Assembly (NCBI GenBank): GCA_037044905.1
Contig: JBAOKB010000159.1
Coordinates: forward strand, 496,001-560,000
Source: Hortaea werneckii
Lineage: Eukaryota > Ascomycota > Dothideomycetes > Mycosphaerellales > Teratosphaeriaceae
Direction: 5' to 3'
Length of the DNA: 64,000 nucleotides
The position numbers and the translations under genes are program-made. Under the pieces are notes generated by a model. It did not search any database and was not told the DNA's origin. It saw only the letters and a list, made by a program, of their open reading frames with translations. The stretch's first letter is position 1. Every line of letters starts with the position of its first letter. Of the stretch, positions 10,073-22,512 are shown piece after piece.

Positions 10073-12016
10073 TTAGTTCGCATATTCCTGCTGATCCTTC
10101 ATCGCAATCTCTCTCTCGATTCGATCACGTCTCTCTTCTTCGGCCTCGGAGCCTATGTCTTTGAACACATGGTCCATTTGTTCCAAAGTCCGTCCGCGTG
10201 TCTCTGGAACAAAGAAATACTGCAGTGTGTCAGCAACTGCAAATTAAGGAGCATGCGGAAGTAACATACCGTCCAGACAAAACTGAGCAAGCAAAAGACC
10301 GCGAAGAAAGTGTAAGCTCCAAATCCAGTATTTTCCACAAGCGGCGGAGTGATGAGACCGATGATGAAGTTGTTAAGCCAGTTCGAGCAGGTAGATAGCG
10401 CAACACCCTTCGCACGGAGCGATGACGGGAAGATTTCTGACGGCATAGCCCAAGGCACAGGACCCCAGCTGGTGCCGAAAGCGACCATGTAGACAATAAG
10501 CATAGCCACGCTAGCCCATCCTTCCGCACGATGGGCGGGCCAATTGTTGGAGAATTTGCCGACAAGGACAGCAATGATGAGATGAGAAAGGCACATGATC
10601 GTGCTGCCAGAAAGAAGAAGAGGTCGACGTCCGAAAGCATCCATTGTCCAGATTGAAGAGGTAACACCAACCAGCTGGGCAATGTTGACGACGCCAGACA
10701 TGATAAGCTGCATATTGTAATCGAGCCCCATGGTTTTGAAGAGAGTCGGAGCATAGTCTGGCCACATTATCAGCTCGCTTCAACCGCATACGGTTTCCTG
10801 GTTGCTGTTCACTCACAGATAAGTGCATTAATGCTTTTGAAGTCTTCGTCAGCATAAGTTCATCTCGCTGAGGAAATTTCTGAGAACAGGATGCAAGAGA
10901 TTGGGGGGAAGTGCATCAATAGTAGCAATACTGGTCGAAGAGTTGAAGACTTACCCGATGAATTGTTGAAAGAACCTTCTGATTGTCAGCATTTCGTCTC
11001 CTTCTTCGGAATTTTATCTCAACTTACATTATGCCGATACCGACATGTGTCCTTCTCCAGCAGCCCCGGCGGAAGCAGTCAAACCATCCTTGTATCTCAA
11101 GCAAGAAGCGGCTAGATGCAGACCCATCCTGGAGCTTTGGATGCCTCTCGGCGTTGATTTCCTGGTGCAGCGCAACTTCCGCGCGGATATCAAACAGCTC
11201 GAGTTGTACCCGGCGATCCGTAGTAGGCAGTTGGCGGAGCTTCGCAAGATTGTGAAGAGCCTCTTCATCGCGCCCTTTGGATGCCAACCAACGCGGCGAG
11301 AAGGGAAGGAAGATGATGCCGACGCCAAGACCAAGTCCCGGAAAGATCTGAAGAAGGAAGGGCAATCTCCATGCCCACTCAGACGGCATATATCGCGTGC
11401 CGTAAGTGATCCAAAAAGCAATGACAATTCCGGTAACGATGCTAAATTCTTCGAGCACCAGGAGTGTACCTCTGATCTCTGGTGGGGAGATCTCGGAAAT
11501 GTAGAGCGGTGCAACCATGCTCAGCATACCGATGCCCAGCCCTCCGATGAACCGTGCTACCGTGAGCATGGCATAGTCGACAGCTCCTGTTTGCAGCGCA
11601 GAACCGATGGTGAAGACGACGACGGCAATGACGATTGAGTATTTGCGGCTGTACTTGTCTGCAATCCAGCCTTGGTTCAAAGCACCAAGCAGCGCGCCAA
11701 GCTCGATCATAGCTGTGAGCAAGCCTTTCCAAAAGCCAGCATTGCCTGAGCCCTCGTCGATCCTTGTGAAGCGGGTTAAGAATTGCTCTTCAGTCAGGAT
11801 TACAGAGACCACACCCTGGTCGTAACCAAAGAGAAGACCTCCAAGTGCTGCGAATACGGCACAAAGGGCCACGTAATAGGAGGTGAAGATTCCCTTGAAG
11901 CCGGGCTCGCAGTAGGTCTCTCGGGTCTGCCAGACAGCGCCACTGTTGTGGACGCCTGGCGTCTCCATGGTCTCGTGCATGGCGGTCTCATCGCCATCAA
12001 TCTTTTTACGTTCCAT
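10073..12016 (-). CDS. MFS sugar (hexose-type) transporter with two micro-exons
   Basis: Exons, in reading order, are 12016-11028, 10975-10955 (21 nt), 10833-10817 (17 nt), 10757-10270 and 10219-10073. They total 1,662 nt, or 553 residues. The introns (10976-11027, 10834-10954, 10758-10816, 10220-10269) all begin GT and end AG. The protein has the MFS sugar-porter signatures: GGLLFGYDQGVVS in TM1, the loop motif DKYSRKYS, PLYISEISP, and the C-terminal PETRGRTLEQMD. The two micro-exons encode the highly conserved FFQQFIG and INALIY of TM7, which contact sugar in this family. A plasma-membrane proton:sugar symporter is the likely role; the substrate is not certain. The start is the ATG at 12016. 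The tail (EEERRDRIEREIAM) is charged and cytosolic. Confidence 0.9.
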
Positions 12017-12726
12017 GGTGTGAGCCTGGGCTTCCTGGTGGATTGGAGCGGTTGTGTGAAGCAGTACAAGCCTTCCGGAGAGAAGGGGCCAAAGTGTGGA
12101 AGCAGCAGGGAAAAGGAAGGGTGGAAAGCCGCAAGCTTACCTCGTGGTCTGACCCTCTCATCAGAGGGACTGCCTCCTGCGCAGCCATACTTTATAAGGT
12201 GTCTCCAGTCGCCGAGTATGTCTCGTCACTGCGGTCGATCCTTGGAGAAGCGTCTCAAGTGGAGTGGAGTAGCGCGAAGCTTTAGGAGAACGGCTCAAAG
12301 TTCATCCCAAGCCTCCGCAAATTATCCCCGCAGGTGGGTCGCGGAGAAACCAAGACCAATCAAGGCGACGCGAAGTCAGCCGTCGGCGGCATTTGACACA
12401 AGAATGGCAAGTCCTGCCTCCGGCCGTTGTACCCTTTGGGACAACAAGAGTATGGCGGCCTTTGAGAGCCTCACCTTTCGGAGGCAATGCTTCCGATGTC
12501 TCCGAGATGGATTAATTCGGCGCTCCGTAGCGCGCGTCATTTACAAGGATCTCGTGACTTCGTGCAAGTTACCTGATGTATGCTCGCTATGTACAGTATA
12601 ATAACACGATCGCTACCAACATATAGTGTATGAATATTCGCTCCCAAATATTGCTCATCCCACCCTCACTTTGACGGTTTGCCAGCAATCAGAGCTGTAA
12701 ACGTGTTGATTGTCAGTCTTGCAGCG
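12017..12726. other. Intergenic: transporter promoter and RecQ 3' flank
   Basis: This contains the upstream region of the sugar transporter (right of 12016) and the 3' flank of the RecQ gene. A plus-strand ORF at 11783-12601 covers part of it and overlaps the transporter's first exon. It has no recognisable domain and I reject it as coding. Confidence 0.5.
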
Positions 12727-15700
12727 TCACGTCGGCATCATTGCGTAGGCACCCAGTGTTCCTCTTGCCGTGTGGTTTGACGTGCGGTTGGAACGGGCGT
12801 TGCTATTACCGGTCCGACTCCCACCGTTGCGTCGAGGAGCACTGTTGCTTCTAGACACGCCGCTCTTGCTTTTATTCTTTTCGATTGCGGCTTTCTTTGC
12901 GAAGTACTTTGCCTTACCGCCTCGGTTTGGATGCTTCTTGGCCGGCTGCTTCGGCTGCTGGCTTGCCGATTGCCGTAGAGCGTCTGCCTGGGAATGCTGA
13001 TATCGAGCGTTGAAGGCGACGACGTCTTCGGACGGCTGGAAGTGGTGGCTCATCACACCTTCGTCTTCATCGTCCATGTCGGACTCTCCAAGGCTCCCGT
13101 AGTCGTCTTCCTCTTCTTCGTCATCGCTGACCAGGTTGATGACGTTCTGTAGGTTCGGATCCATTGGCTGATCTTCCGTCTGGTGGCCCGTCATCTCTTC
13201 ATAAGACCGTCTACAATCAGCGATGAGCTTGGCGAATGGTTTGCTATATTGCTCTACCATCCCTATCCTAATGCCAGGTATCGTTTTCATCTGCTCCGGT
13301 GTCTCGGTGAAAAGGATGGCCATCTTCCGCAGTATGCTGTCTGAGAAAGGCACGACTGAAAGGCCCTTGTTGATCATGATTTCGTTACATTTCTTTTTGG
13401 CCTCGAAGACAAAATTGTCGACTATGGAGCGATGAATGTCATCCAGTCGTTCCATCTGGTCGTCGGATTGTATAGGCGGCCCGAGCTCGCGTTTCCTTTG
13501 GACCATGCGACGCGGGTTACCAGGACGCTCTGTCGGGAAGCCCATGGTTTCAAAGCTATCTGAATCGTCCTCGGCGTAGTCTTCATCCTCTGGATCCGAT
13601 AAGACGAAGTTGTCCTTGAGATATCCGTTCGAATGCAATGCATTCCGATTCCGATCGGACTGCTTGGTGGTCCGTCGACTGGAAGCTGCCTGTACAGGCG
13701 AGGATACGTTTGTTGACACGGGCAGTTCAGGTCGACTTTTGGTTGTCTTTGCCCCATGCTTAAATTCGCTTGGCTCCTCTCCTTGGGTTTTCTTGGATTT
13801 CTTCTTGGCGAGCGCCTTCGTCTTCTTGGGTCTCGGCGTCGTCCTTATTTGAAGCTTGAAAGATTTTCTGCCCAGTTCGTATTCCCTGCACTTCCGGCCA
13901 AGAGCGACGTACTGGTTGGCAAAGCCACGCGTGTTGACCACATTCTCTTCCGCAATAGCGCCTTCCGCAACGAGGCCGTACACCAGACGCTCTGCATCTT
14001 CGCGGCACAGATGTGAGGCGACGCCAAACTCCTCGAGCTCATCATGTCCAAGGTCGCGAATTTTCTTCTTGTTCTCTCCGCGAAACACGTCGATGCAGTA
14101 GAGTATAGTGACCCTGGAGCTGGAAACCTTCCGCACAAGGTTTACTGCCTGCCGAGCCAGATCCGTAAAATCTTCTGTCTCAAAATTCGCATCGGAGCAA
14201 CAATTGTCGCATTGCTCATGGCAGTCGTCAGGATGAAATACCTCACTAAAGTATGACAGCACCTGTACCCGCCTGCAGTCACTACGATTGTCACAGTATT
14301 GTATCATCTTGCGAAGCATCGCCCGCTGTCTTTCCTTTTGCTCATGGTCGCCCTCGCCTTCATCGATCATGCGGCGAAGTTTCGTCGCGTCGCCGAAGCC
14401 ATAGAACAGGTAGCAGCTAGACGGCTTCCCATCTCGGCCAGCTCGACCAGTCTCCTGGTAATAGCCCTCCAGACTTTTCGGCAGACTGTGATGGAAAACA
14501 AAGCGAACATTTGCCTTGTCGATGCCCATGCCAAAAGCAATTGTCGCGACAATGACTTGATATTCGCCAGCTTGCCAACACTTCTGAATCCTTGTCTTCT
14601 CCGGCGAATCTAGACCAGCGTGATAATGATACGCCCGTATCTTGTGCTCTTTTTCAAAGCTTTTGCCATGTTCTCACAATCCTTGCGGGAAAGGCAGTAG
14701 ATGATTCCTGTCTGCCCTCGGTGATTGTCTTTAATCAAACCAGCTATCTCGTCGACGTCTTGCTTGCCCTTCTTGGATCGCACCTCATAGAACAAGTTCG
14801 GTCGGTTGAAGCTTCGTGTGAAAACCTCACAGTTTTTCATGCTCAGGTTGTGAATAACATCGACTTTGACATTTTCAGTTGCTGTCGCCGTAAGAGCCAT
14901 GACAGGAACGCCTGGGAACTTCCGCCTGATTTCTCCGAGCTGTTTGTAGTCCGGGCGAAAATCATGGCCCCACTGACTGACACAGTGTGCTTCGTCAATC
15001 ACAAGACGGGCAAGCTGATTTCTCTGATAAAGTCGTTCAAATAGGCTGACCATCGATTGGTTCTTGCTCAACATTTCTGGCGTGACATACAAGCACTGAA
15101 TATACTTTTGAGGCTCTGACATAGCCAGAGCGTCGCGAACGTGGCGCTTGGCATCAGCGTTGCTCTCGCCGTTAAGCAAGAACGCCTGAACTCGCAAGTT
15201 GTTGAGATGCTGAACTTGGTCTTCCATCAAGCTGAGCAGGGGCGAGACCACGATCGTGACACCCCGGGTCTTGCCACTCGTGATCAGCGAAGGCAGCTGA
15301 TAACATAAAGACTTACCACCTCCAGTTGGCATGAGAACGAAGGCGTCTTTGCCAGCTAATGTGGTGTTGATAGCTTGGATTTGGTTCTCACGGAAACCTT
15401 TTAGCTTGAAGCGCTCTCGTAGAACAGCTTTTACATCGTTAGACCATGGGAATTGGAAGTGCCTCTCCGAATCTTCTTCGTTATGTTGAGAAGAAGCTGG
15501 TTTACGCTGCTTTTTAGCGCTGTTTTGAACTTGTCGAGGCTGGCTGTTTCCAGAAGTTTCAGCAAAGACTTGACGTTGATCCGTCGGCAAGGCAGACTCC
15601 ATGCGTGGCCTGTTGTTCTCTACATCTTCGGCAAGCTCTAGCATTTCGTCGTCATCGTCTATTCCAAAATCGTCCTCTTCTTCTCCTGGAAAATGCCGCG

Positions 15701-17594
15701 CGGGCGGAGTCCCCATTCGATTGCTGAATATGCCGAATCAGTACCGACGAAATCGTCGTCAGTCAAATCATCGTGCATCTCGCGGTCGACTGTGGTTTTA
15801 ACCGGGAGCTTTGGCGGTACTGGTTGCGACTGCTCTGCTGTCTTGCGCTTTGGCGACGAAAATATGCCTCGATACCAGCCGGACTGATACGCTGGTCCTT
15901 ACCGGGCGCAGGAGGTGGTCTCATCATCTGGGTTTGAGCGATTCTGCTTGAGCTGGGTATTCCTTGTTCCGCAGGAGGCTTGTCAAGGGACGGAGCTTGT
16001 GTGGAAAGCACTGCGACAGATCTTGCCTCTTTTCCTGTCTGTGCTGAGCCGAGTCTTGCAACTAGGCTCTCGATATCGTGCTCGCACCTCTGTAGCAGAG
16101 GAATGCATTGACTCTCTAATTGTTGCAGTTTCTTCTTACCTGCTTCATTGGCAGCTTTTGCAGCTGGTACCCCTTGACGTGATCTGATTGCGTGCCTCAT
16201 AGCAGTATAAAGCTCTGCTTTCTCTGAAGTCAAGAGCCGGTGGTCGCTGCGCTTGGCCAGCAAGCTCTTAACACAGTCCATGCGTACTTCCAGCATGCCG
16301 TACTGATCTTCCAACTCCTTTGCATCAAGATCGTCATCGTAGCGTGCAGCGATTGCTTCGCTTATTGATTCGTCTTGAGCCCGCATATCGGCAAGTAATT
16401 GGCTGGCGGCCGAATCAGGTGCCTCGAAAAACTTCCGCATCAACACAATCAGAGCATTATCTGGCTCCTGAGTACTAAGCGTCCCGGCTGGATCCAATCG
16501 TGTTGCCTCTGCTGGGGCCCTCGTCCCTTCGCGCGGCGCGGCCGGGGCGCAGATGATGCTGTGAACGTCTTCTCTGGCATGAACCCTGCGGGCGAAGCAG
16601 GCAGGGGCACAGCTGTCTGCGTGCGTCTTACGACCGGCGATTCTTCAATTCTCGGAGCAGGCCTCTCCTGTGTCAAAGCCTGCTTCTTGTTGGGCGGGGT
16701 GCCGTGTACCTTTCCGCATTTACCATTGCTGCCTACAATGTCTATGATGACGTCTTCGGCATCAGCATCAGAATCCGGCATAGTATGTTCATCGTGCGAA
16801 AGGGTTGAACTCGAAGCTTGAACGCCCTGTCCAAAATCGTACGGTTGCTGTTGCGCCCGGGGCAAAGCTTTCGGAGGGATGGTCGAGTACGGTGGTGGAG
16901 GCCCCACAGGCATGTCCAGATCATCGATGCTCGCAAATTCTTGAGACAAACGCAGCTCCAGCTGCGGCTGTTGCTGCTGCTGCCGTCTGAGTTGTGTTGA
17001 TGTCCCGTGCTGTACGCAAGCCGACGGAGCCATGTCAGATTCGAATTCTGCACTCTTCCGCTTCCTCCAATTCGCAGTCATGCCATGCTGCGGCGAGATA
17101 GAGCTGCCACTAGACCCAAGGTCTTCTGTCAGGTCCATCACGTCCATGTTATAATCCGTCATTGGCCATTCAATTGGAGCATTTTGGAGCGGTTTGGAAG
17201 GCTTAACACTCAACCGGCCTACGGCTGGTTGTGACTGTGGGACATGGCGAGCCAAGGAGTCACCATTTTCTTGATATTTTCCTACGGGCTCGTGGTGCGC
17301 TCTTCCGGTCGATACAAGGCTCGGCTTGGTCGGCGGCCCCGGTGCTGTTCGTAATCTTGCCATCTCTTCACCCTGCAACGGAGCAGGCGAAGACTGCAAC
17401 CCCAGCTCGCGAGGCGTGCGAGTTTGGTTCGCGGGTGGTCGTTCGTCCGGCTCATTGACAGCGCTGGTCTCTTGCGACTGTCGCGCGGAGCCTAGACTCG
17501 CTGACGCGGGCGGTAATGGGGTGGCGATGATGGGGATGGTGGGCTTCGTGTGCAGCAACCATGAGAGATGCTCGTTCAAATTGTTGCGCGTCAT
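12727..17594 (-). CDS. RecQ-family DNA helicase (Sgs1/QDE3/MusN type), frame-disrupted
   Basis: The gene starts at the ATG at 17594 with MTRNNLNEHLSWLL, the typical N-terminus of filamentous-fungal Sgs1/QDE3-type RecQs. Four reading frames join by one-base losses at about 16514-16517 (C-run), 15859-15862 (T-run), 15725-15729 and 14650-14654 (A-run). The total is then 1,623 residues with no intron needed. The order is a disordered N-terminus, an acidic stretch (EEEDDFGIDDDDEM), the helicase core at about residues 715-1060 (Walker A PTGGGKSLCYQLP, DEAH in VIDEAHCVSQWGHDFRPDY, motif VI YYQETGRAGRDG), the RQC zinc cluster and winged helix, and an HRDC domain at about 1375-1460. It unwinds recombination and replication intermediates; QDE3 also acts in quelling. 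It is divergent from the decarboxylase gene. The breaks look like sequence errors. Confidence 0.88.
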
Positions 17595-17961
17595 TGGCGG
17601 CCGACATTGCTGTGTATGGCCTGCATGAAGATGAAGTGGATGGTCGTGGGCGGTGCCGACCCGGAACTCATGAAGGCAATATGCCTGAGGCGCTTGATCA
17701 CATCTAAGCCCGGAACTGACTGGTGAGACGCGTCGAGGACTGTATGGGGCGAGGCGTGAAGTTTTACGGCAACAGCCGAAAACGCGAAGAGCACGTGATA
17801 TGGCCTACATCCCAAAGCTCGTCCCTCGGCCCAACTTGGCCCAACCCAGTGAGTCAAAGGCCCTTTACTATGTACATATAATGACACCCACCAAGGTGGC
17901 TGTCCGGATAATGGTTGTATATTGTGCCACGGCAGATGTGTTGCAAGCATTCTGCACAACA

Positions 17962-19438
17962 ATGGACACCAATCGGACACGTGATACTCCCAACCTCGTG
18001 CTCCCTTCCGCAGAGGTCGTTGACAATGTCCGCGCGAACTTTCTGACCCGATTACCAGAGGCTGGTATTGGAGAGGCGAAGGCGATCGAGCATCTCAACA
18101 ATCATGTTCTTCCCGGCTTGAATAGAGCCAGCTCGTCACCGCATTATTATGGCTTTGTGACAGGCGGCGCTACCACCATAGCAAAACTCGCCGACAACCT
18201 CGTCACGGATGCGGATAATTCACCTCAAGTGCATTTACCAAGAGAAACAGTCGCTACAGAAGTAGAAGACTGCGCATTACGGATGGTTTGCGACTTACTT
18301 GCCTTGCCACCCAACGACTGGCCGCACAGAACATTCACTACTGGAGCGACTGCGAGCAATGTCGTGGGCATTGCGTGCGGAAGAGAATTTATCATTCAAC
18401 ATGCCGCCACCAAGCTATCTACCCGTGTCAGTGTGGGTGATGATGGTTTGGCTAAAGCCATGGCAAAAGCCGGGGTGAGCGATGTCCAGATCCTCACTAC
18501 CGTGCCTCATTCGTCACTGCGCAAAGCCTCGTCGATAGTCGGTCTCGGTCGATCTTGCGTTGTCGAGGTTGGGCAATCAAATCGGAGACATCTGTTTGAT
18601 ATGGAGGCACTTGAATCTCAGCTCCGTAGACCTGGCATCGCTAGCATTGTGGTGTCTCATGCGCAGAGGTAAACACGGGCTTCTTCGCCACGACTGGTGA
18701 GGACATGAGGCAAATTCGCAAGCTCTGTGATGAATATGGTGCTTGGCTTCATGTTGACGCGGCCTTTGGTCTCGTAGCAAGAGTGCTCTCAGATTCGGAA
18801 CAATACTCTGCTCTGAAGCAGGGCGTCAATGGCCTTGAGCTTGCCGATTCTATTGCTGGCGACGCACACAAGCTACTCAATGTGCCATACGACTGTGGTA
18901 TTTTTATATCAAGGCACCTAAGGGTCGGCGTTGAAGTGTTCCAGAATCCAAACGCGGCCTATCTCAATAGTGCTTCTTCCGAAACCCTCGAGTCTGCAGG
19001 TAGACACATACCGTCTCCCTCAACATCGGCATCGAGAATTCGCGTCGATTCCGAGCCTTGCCAGTCTATAGTTCTCTTGCCGCTTACGGTCGCACTGGAT
19101 ATCAAGAGATGCTTGAGCGACAAATACTTTTGGCTCGTGAAATTGCGCGCTTTATCGCAGCAAATGAGCATTATGAACTGTTGCCGAACGTGGATGAGGA
19201 TATGCCTGTGGAGGACCGGCTGTCGAGAATATATATCATTGTGCTCTTTCGTGCCAAATCCCAGGCGGTGAACGAGGAGCTTGTGAAGCGTGTTAATGCC
19301 ACGAAGCGGATTTATATAAGTGGAACACAGTGGGATGGCCGCCCTGCTGCACGATTCGCAGTGGCAAACTGGCAGGCAGATGCTGAGCAGGACCTGCAGC
19401 TTGTGCAAGATGTCTTGCTTCAGGTTGTTCATCGTTAG
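17962..19438 (+). CDS. PLP-dependent group II (aromatic-type) amino-acid decarboxylase, frame-disrupted
   Basis: The family-like start is the ATG at 17962 (MDTNRTRDTPNLVLPS). An in-frame ATG at 17800 would add 54 untypical residues. Fold-type I decarboxylase motifs are visible: HYYGFVTGG, TFTTGATASN, the PLP-contacting HVDAAFG, and the Schiff-base lysine in DAHKLLNVPYDCG. Two one-base losses interrupt the frame. One lies near 18665-18669, before the conserved EVNTGFF segment; the other is at the C-run at 19017-19019, before PLNIGIENSRRFRALPVY. Allowing for both gives 492 residues, the usual length. Homologues decarboxylate aromatic or related amino acids, but the substrate is not predictable. 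The start codons of this gene and RecQ lie about 370 bp apart in divergent orientation. Confidence 0.85.
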
Positions 19439-19711
19439 TCTATTTATCGTTGAGAACGCGTGGAATCGATATGACTACTTATTGGGTAGACTCATGTCTC
19501 ACCATCACGCAGTTCCAAGATGTGGTGGCACTCGGTGACGATGCCTCGCACATGTGACATGTCCACATACGTCTTCATCCAGCTTTACCCCACACTTCCC
19601 CATGCAGGAACCCGTTTCGCCCGAAGCTTGAAACGTCAACACTTCTATTCCAGGTTCACTGCTGCCTTAAGTCACCTCTCTGCCTTCATCACATTGGAAC
19701 GAGTCAAAGGT

Positions 19712-20927
19712 ATGGCTTCCTTCATCATCATCATCATCGTCATCATCATCACGGGTCAACATGGAAGCTGGTTGTTCCGCAAGCCCAAGAACCTCGCCGC
19801 ATGGCAATTAAAGCCAAAGGAGCGGCCGGTCACCGTTAGCTCGGCACCGTACAACTCGCCACCCAAAGGCCATGTCGCGATCAAAGTGATCGACGTTGCG
19901 ATCAATCCCATTGATTGGAAGATGCAGGATGCGGACGTCTTCGGACTCAAATATCCTACCGTCTTCGGGCTTGATGTCGCTGGCGAGATTTACGAGCTAG
20001 GTGATGAAGTTGATGACTTTCACGTTGGACAGAGAGTGATTGCGTACGTCTAATGGTCCAAGAATACTCTAATGGACTCATACTGACAACCCGAACCAAG
20101 ACACTGCAACGGCTACTCTCAAAAGGATGCGTCTCACGGGGCCTTCCAGCGATACACAATTGTGCCTCAAGAAGCAGTCGCTGAGCTTCCCTACGCCATA
20201 ACGGCTTCCCGAGGCGTCGTACTTCCTCTGGCAATTTCAACAGCAGCAGCAGGATTGTTCCAAAAGGATTACTTGAAGCTTCCCTATCCGACGAATGATG
20301 AGCCGGAGAAACTCAAGCGCACTGTGCTTGTTTGGGGCGGCAGCTCCAGTGTAGGCTCATGCTGCATCCAACTTGCAGTAGCATCAGGTGCAGAAGTCTT
20401 CGTCACTGCTAGCGAGAAGAACTTTGATTATTGCAAACAGTTGGGTGCTGCCAAGTGCTTCGATTACCACTCCGAGGACGTCGAGAAGCAGATCGTGGAC
20501 GCACTCAAGGACAGAACTGTGGCTGGAGCCTATCATGCAAATGGTGGAGACCCTGCCTTCATATCCTGTGCCCGCATCCTTGACCAGGCCCAAGGCAAGA
20601 CGATTGTTGTAACGGTGCAAGGAGTTCCGGAGAAAGGTGTGCCAAATTCAGTACGAGGTAAAATGAGTATGTCATTCATCGATATCATAATGTTTGTCTT
20701 GATCTTCTGCTGACAAGACGACAGTCTCATCGAGCAATATCTTCAGCAATGAGGTCGGGCCATATATCTGGCGCAAATTCCTGCCCAAAGCCCTTGATTC
20801 CGGCAAGGTGGTTCCGGCACCGGAGCCATTGACTGTGGGAGAGGAACTAAGGTCCATTCAGCTTGGGCTTGATAAGCAGAAGGCAGGTGTAAGTGCGCAG
20901 AAAGTTGTTGTCACGAATATATCATAG
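19712..20927 (+). CDS. Zinc-type alcohol dehydrogenase/enoyl-reductase (TOXD-like MDR)
   Basis: Exons 19712-20043, 20101-20666 and 20725-20927 give 366 residues. The introns are 20044-20100 and 20667-20724, both GT-AG. It is a medium-chain dehydrogenase/reductase. The N-terminal GroES-like fold contains INPIDWKMQD, YPTVFGLDVAGEI and VIAHCNGY. The Rossmann segment has VWGGSSSVGSCCIQLA, where the glycine-rich loop binds NAD(P)H. It ends with the typical SAQKVVV. The usual zinc ligands of alcohol dehydrogenases are not evident, as in the TOXD/trans-enoyl-reductase-like subgroup, so it is probably a quinone or enone reductase. The start is uncertain: the ATG used gives a leader of isoleucines and valines encoded by a TCA/ATC microsatellite, and a 5' intron is possible. 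Confidence 0.8.
19720..19751 (+). repeat. ATC/TCA trinucleotide microsatellite
   Basis: An imperfect run of about nine to ten ATC-type triplets sits at the predicted start of the dehydrogenase gene. If translated it encodes a run of isoleucine with one valine. Confidence 0.8.
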
Positions 20928-21026
20928 TATTAGTAATAGTCTACGCCTACCAGCGCCTTCCTGCTATGCAAACAAAATAAACAGACTGAGAGATAACCCG
21001 CTTGTCCTGTGGTCCTCTAATAGCAA

Positions 21027-22512
21027 CTACAACATTGAGCCATGTCTTCGTTCATGGGCAATTCCCTCTTCAATCTTTCGCTCGGACTCTTTTGCTTCCT
21101 TGTCTCTTCCAAGCGTACGTAGCCAGGCCCGCAAGCCTTTACGTCCTTCTAATTTGTATCGCGTATAGCTAAAGTTCACAGGCGACTCTCCGCCCCGGAA
21201 GATACAAAGATCATACATCAATGCACCGGCAAGAGCTCCGCACATGGGCGCTGCCCATGCACCCCAGATCCAGTAATTGTTTGAAGCCGTGAAAAGCGAA
21301 GTCGGATATCCTGCCGCCATTGCGGCGAGCCTTGGACCCAAATCCCTAGCCGGATTGAAGCAACCATGTGTGGTGTAGCCGAAAGACATCACAAGAACTT
21401 GAACGAGAAGTCCAATGACAAAAGCATGCATACCAGCGCCAGGCGGAGAATTTCCACTATCACCGAGAGCCAGAATGCAACAACCAAGGACCGCAGTGCC
21501 GAGGAACTCAGTGAAAAATGTCGTCGCGGCCGAGACCCAGGGCTTAGGTTGGGTATAGAGATACAAGCCTGTGGAGTCCGGGATAAGGCCACCATCGAGA
21601 TGATAGATGTGGTCGAGATAGATGCCCACAGCAAGCAGTGCGCCAACAAAGCATCCGGTGACCTGTGCGAGGATGTAAGTCGGGATACGCCTCGCGGGAA
21701 AGCCACGGAAGAGCGAGAGCATGACGGTGAGGGCCGGGTTGATGAAGCCACCAGATCCTCCGCCTGCGACATAGATGGCGAACATGATGCCAAAACCCCA
21801 GTTCCAGTAGGTCGAGTACAATGTGCCAGCGTTCTGCTGGAGAAGTGACGACAGCAAGGTCACCGCCACACCCGATGAACGCGAAGATCAGGGCGCCAAG
21901 GAATTCCGCGAGCGGACGGTGAAACTTGATACGCAATCTTGCCCATTCGTTGAACGGTCTCTCGGACGGCGGAAGCTCTTTGGTATCGCTGCGTTCTACT
22001 ACGGCCCCTGCAGGTGTGTAGTTTAGCGCGAAAGCGTCAAGACGACGCTTTTCCGGTGTCGATCGGCCTGATGAAGACTGTGACTCCTCATCCTCATCTG
22101 CAAACTTGCAGTCGTCCTCGTCCACGGCGGTGTCTTCCAAATCCTCGCCACTGTGTGGCGCTTGTTGATCTCCTTGCTCGTGCGCTGCCGATACCTGAGG
22201 CGCGGGTTCTGCCTCACCCTTTTCTTCATCCTCGGCAACCTCGACTTTGCGATCGGAATTCTGCGGTTTCTGCCATCGTACTTTGTGTGGAAAGGTCCCC
22301 GCGAGGCTGAAGCCGGAGTTCTGACCTTCTTCTTGGGTCCATGGATTTTGCTGTCTATAGCCTGGCTCGAAATACGTATTGTGAGGGTCAAGATGAGGCC
22401 GCTGAGGTTGAGGTCCAGCGAGATTAATGCCTTCGTTTCTGCGCTGGTTCACGCGTGTACGTGTAGATTGCCTAGCTATTTGGCGAGTAGGTTGAGGTGT
22501 TGCATTAGACAT
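21027..22512 (-). CDS. Aquaglyceroporin-like MIP channel with long acidic N-terminal extension
   Basis: The start is the ATG at 22512. About 195 residues of hydrophilic, acidic N-terminal tail precede the channel, which begins near EFLGALIFAFIG. Both NPA boxes are present: SGGFINPALT and HGCFNPARDLGPR. The aspartate after the second box (NPARD) is the mark of glycerol-permeable MIPs. Six membrane segments plus the two half-helices can be followed, then a basic C-terminal tail. A one-base surplus near 21860-21868, inside TM1 (around FIGCG), shifts the frame; allowing for it gives 494 residues. Fungal aquaglyceroporins with long N-tails (Fps1-like) regulate glycerol loss in osmoadaptation. A similar role is inferred from architecture, not shown. 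Confidence 0.85.

Noticed and set aside
11783..12601. Plus-strand ORF of 272 codons
   Set aside because: It overlaps the first exon and promoter of the well-supported sugar transporter on the other strand and shows no domain.
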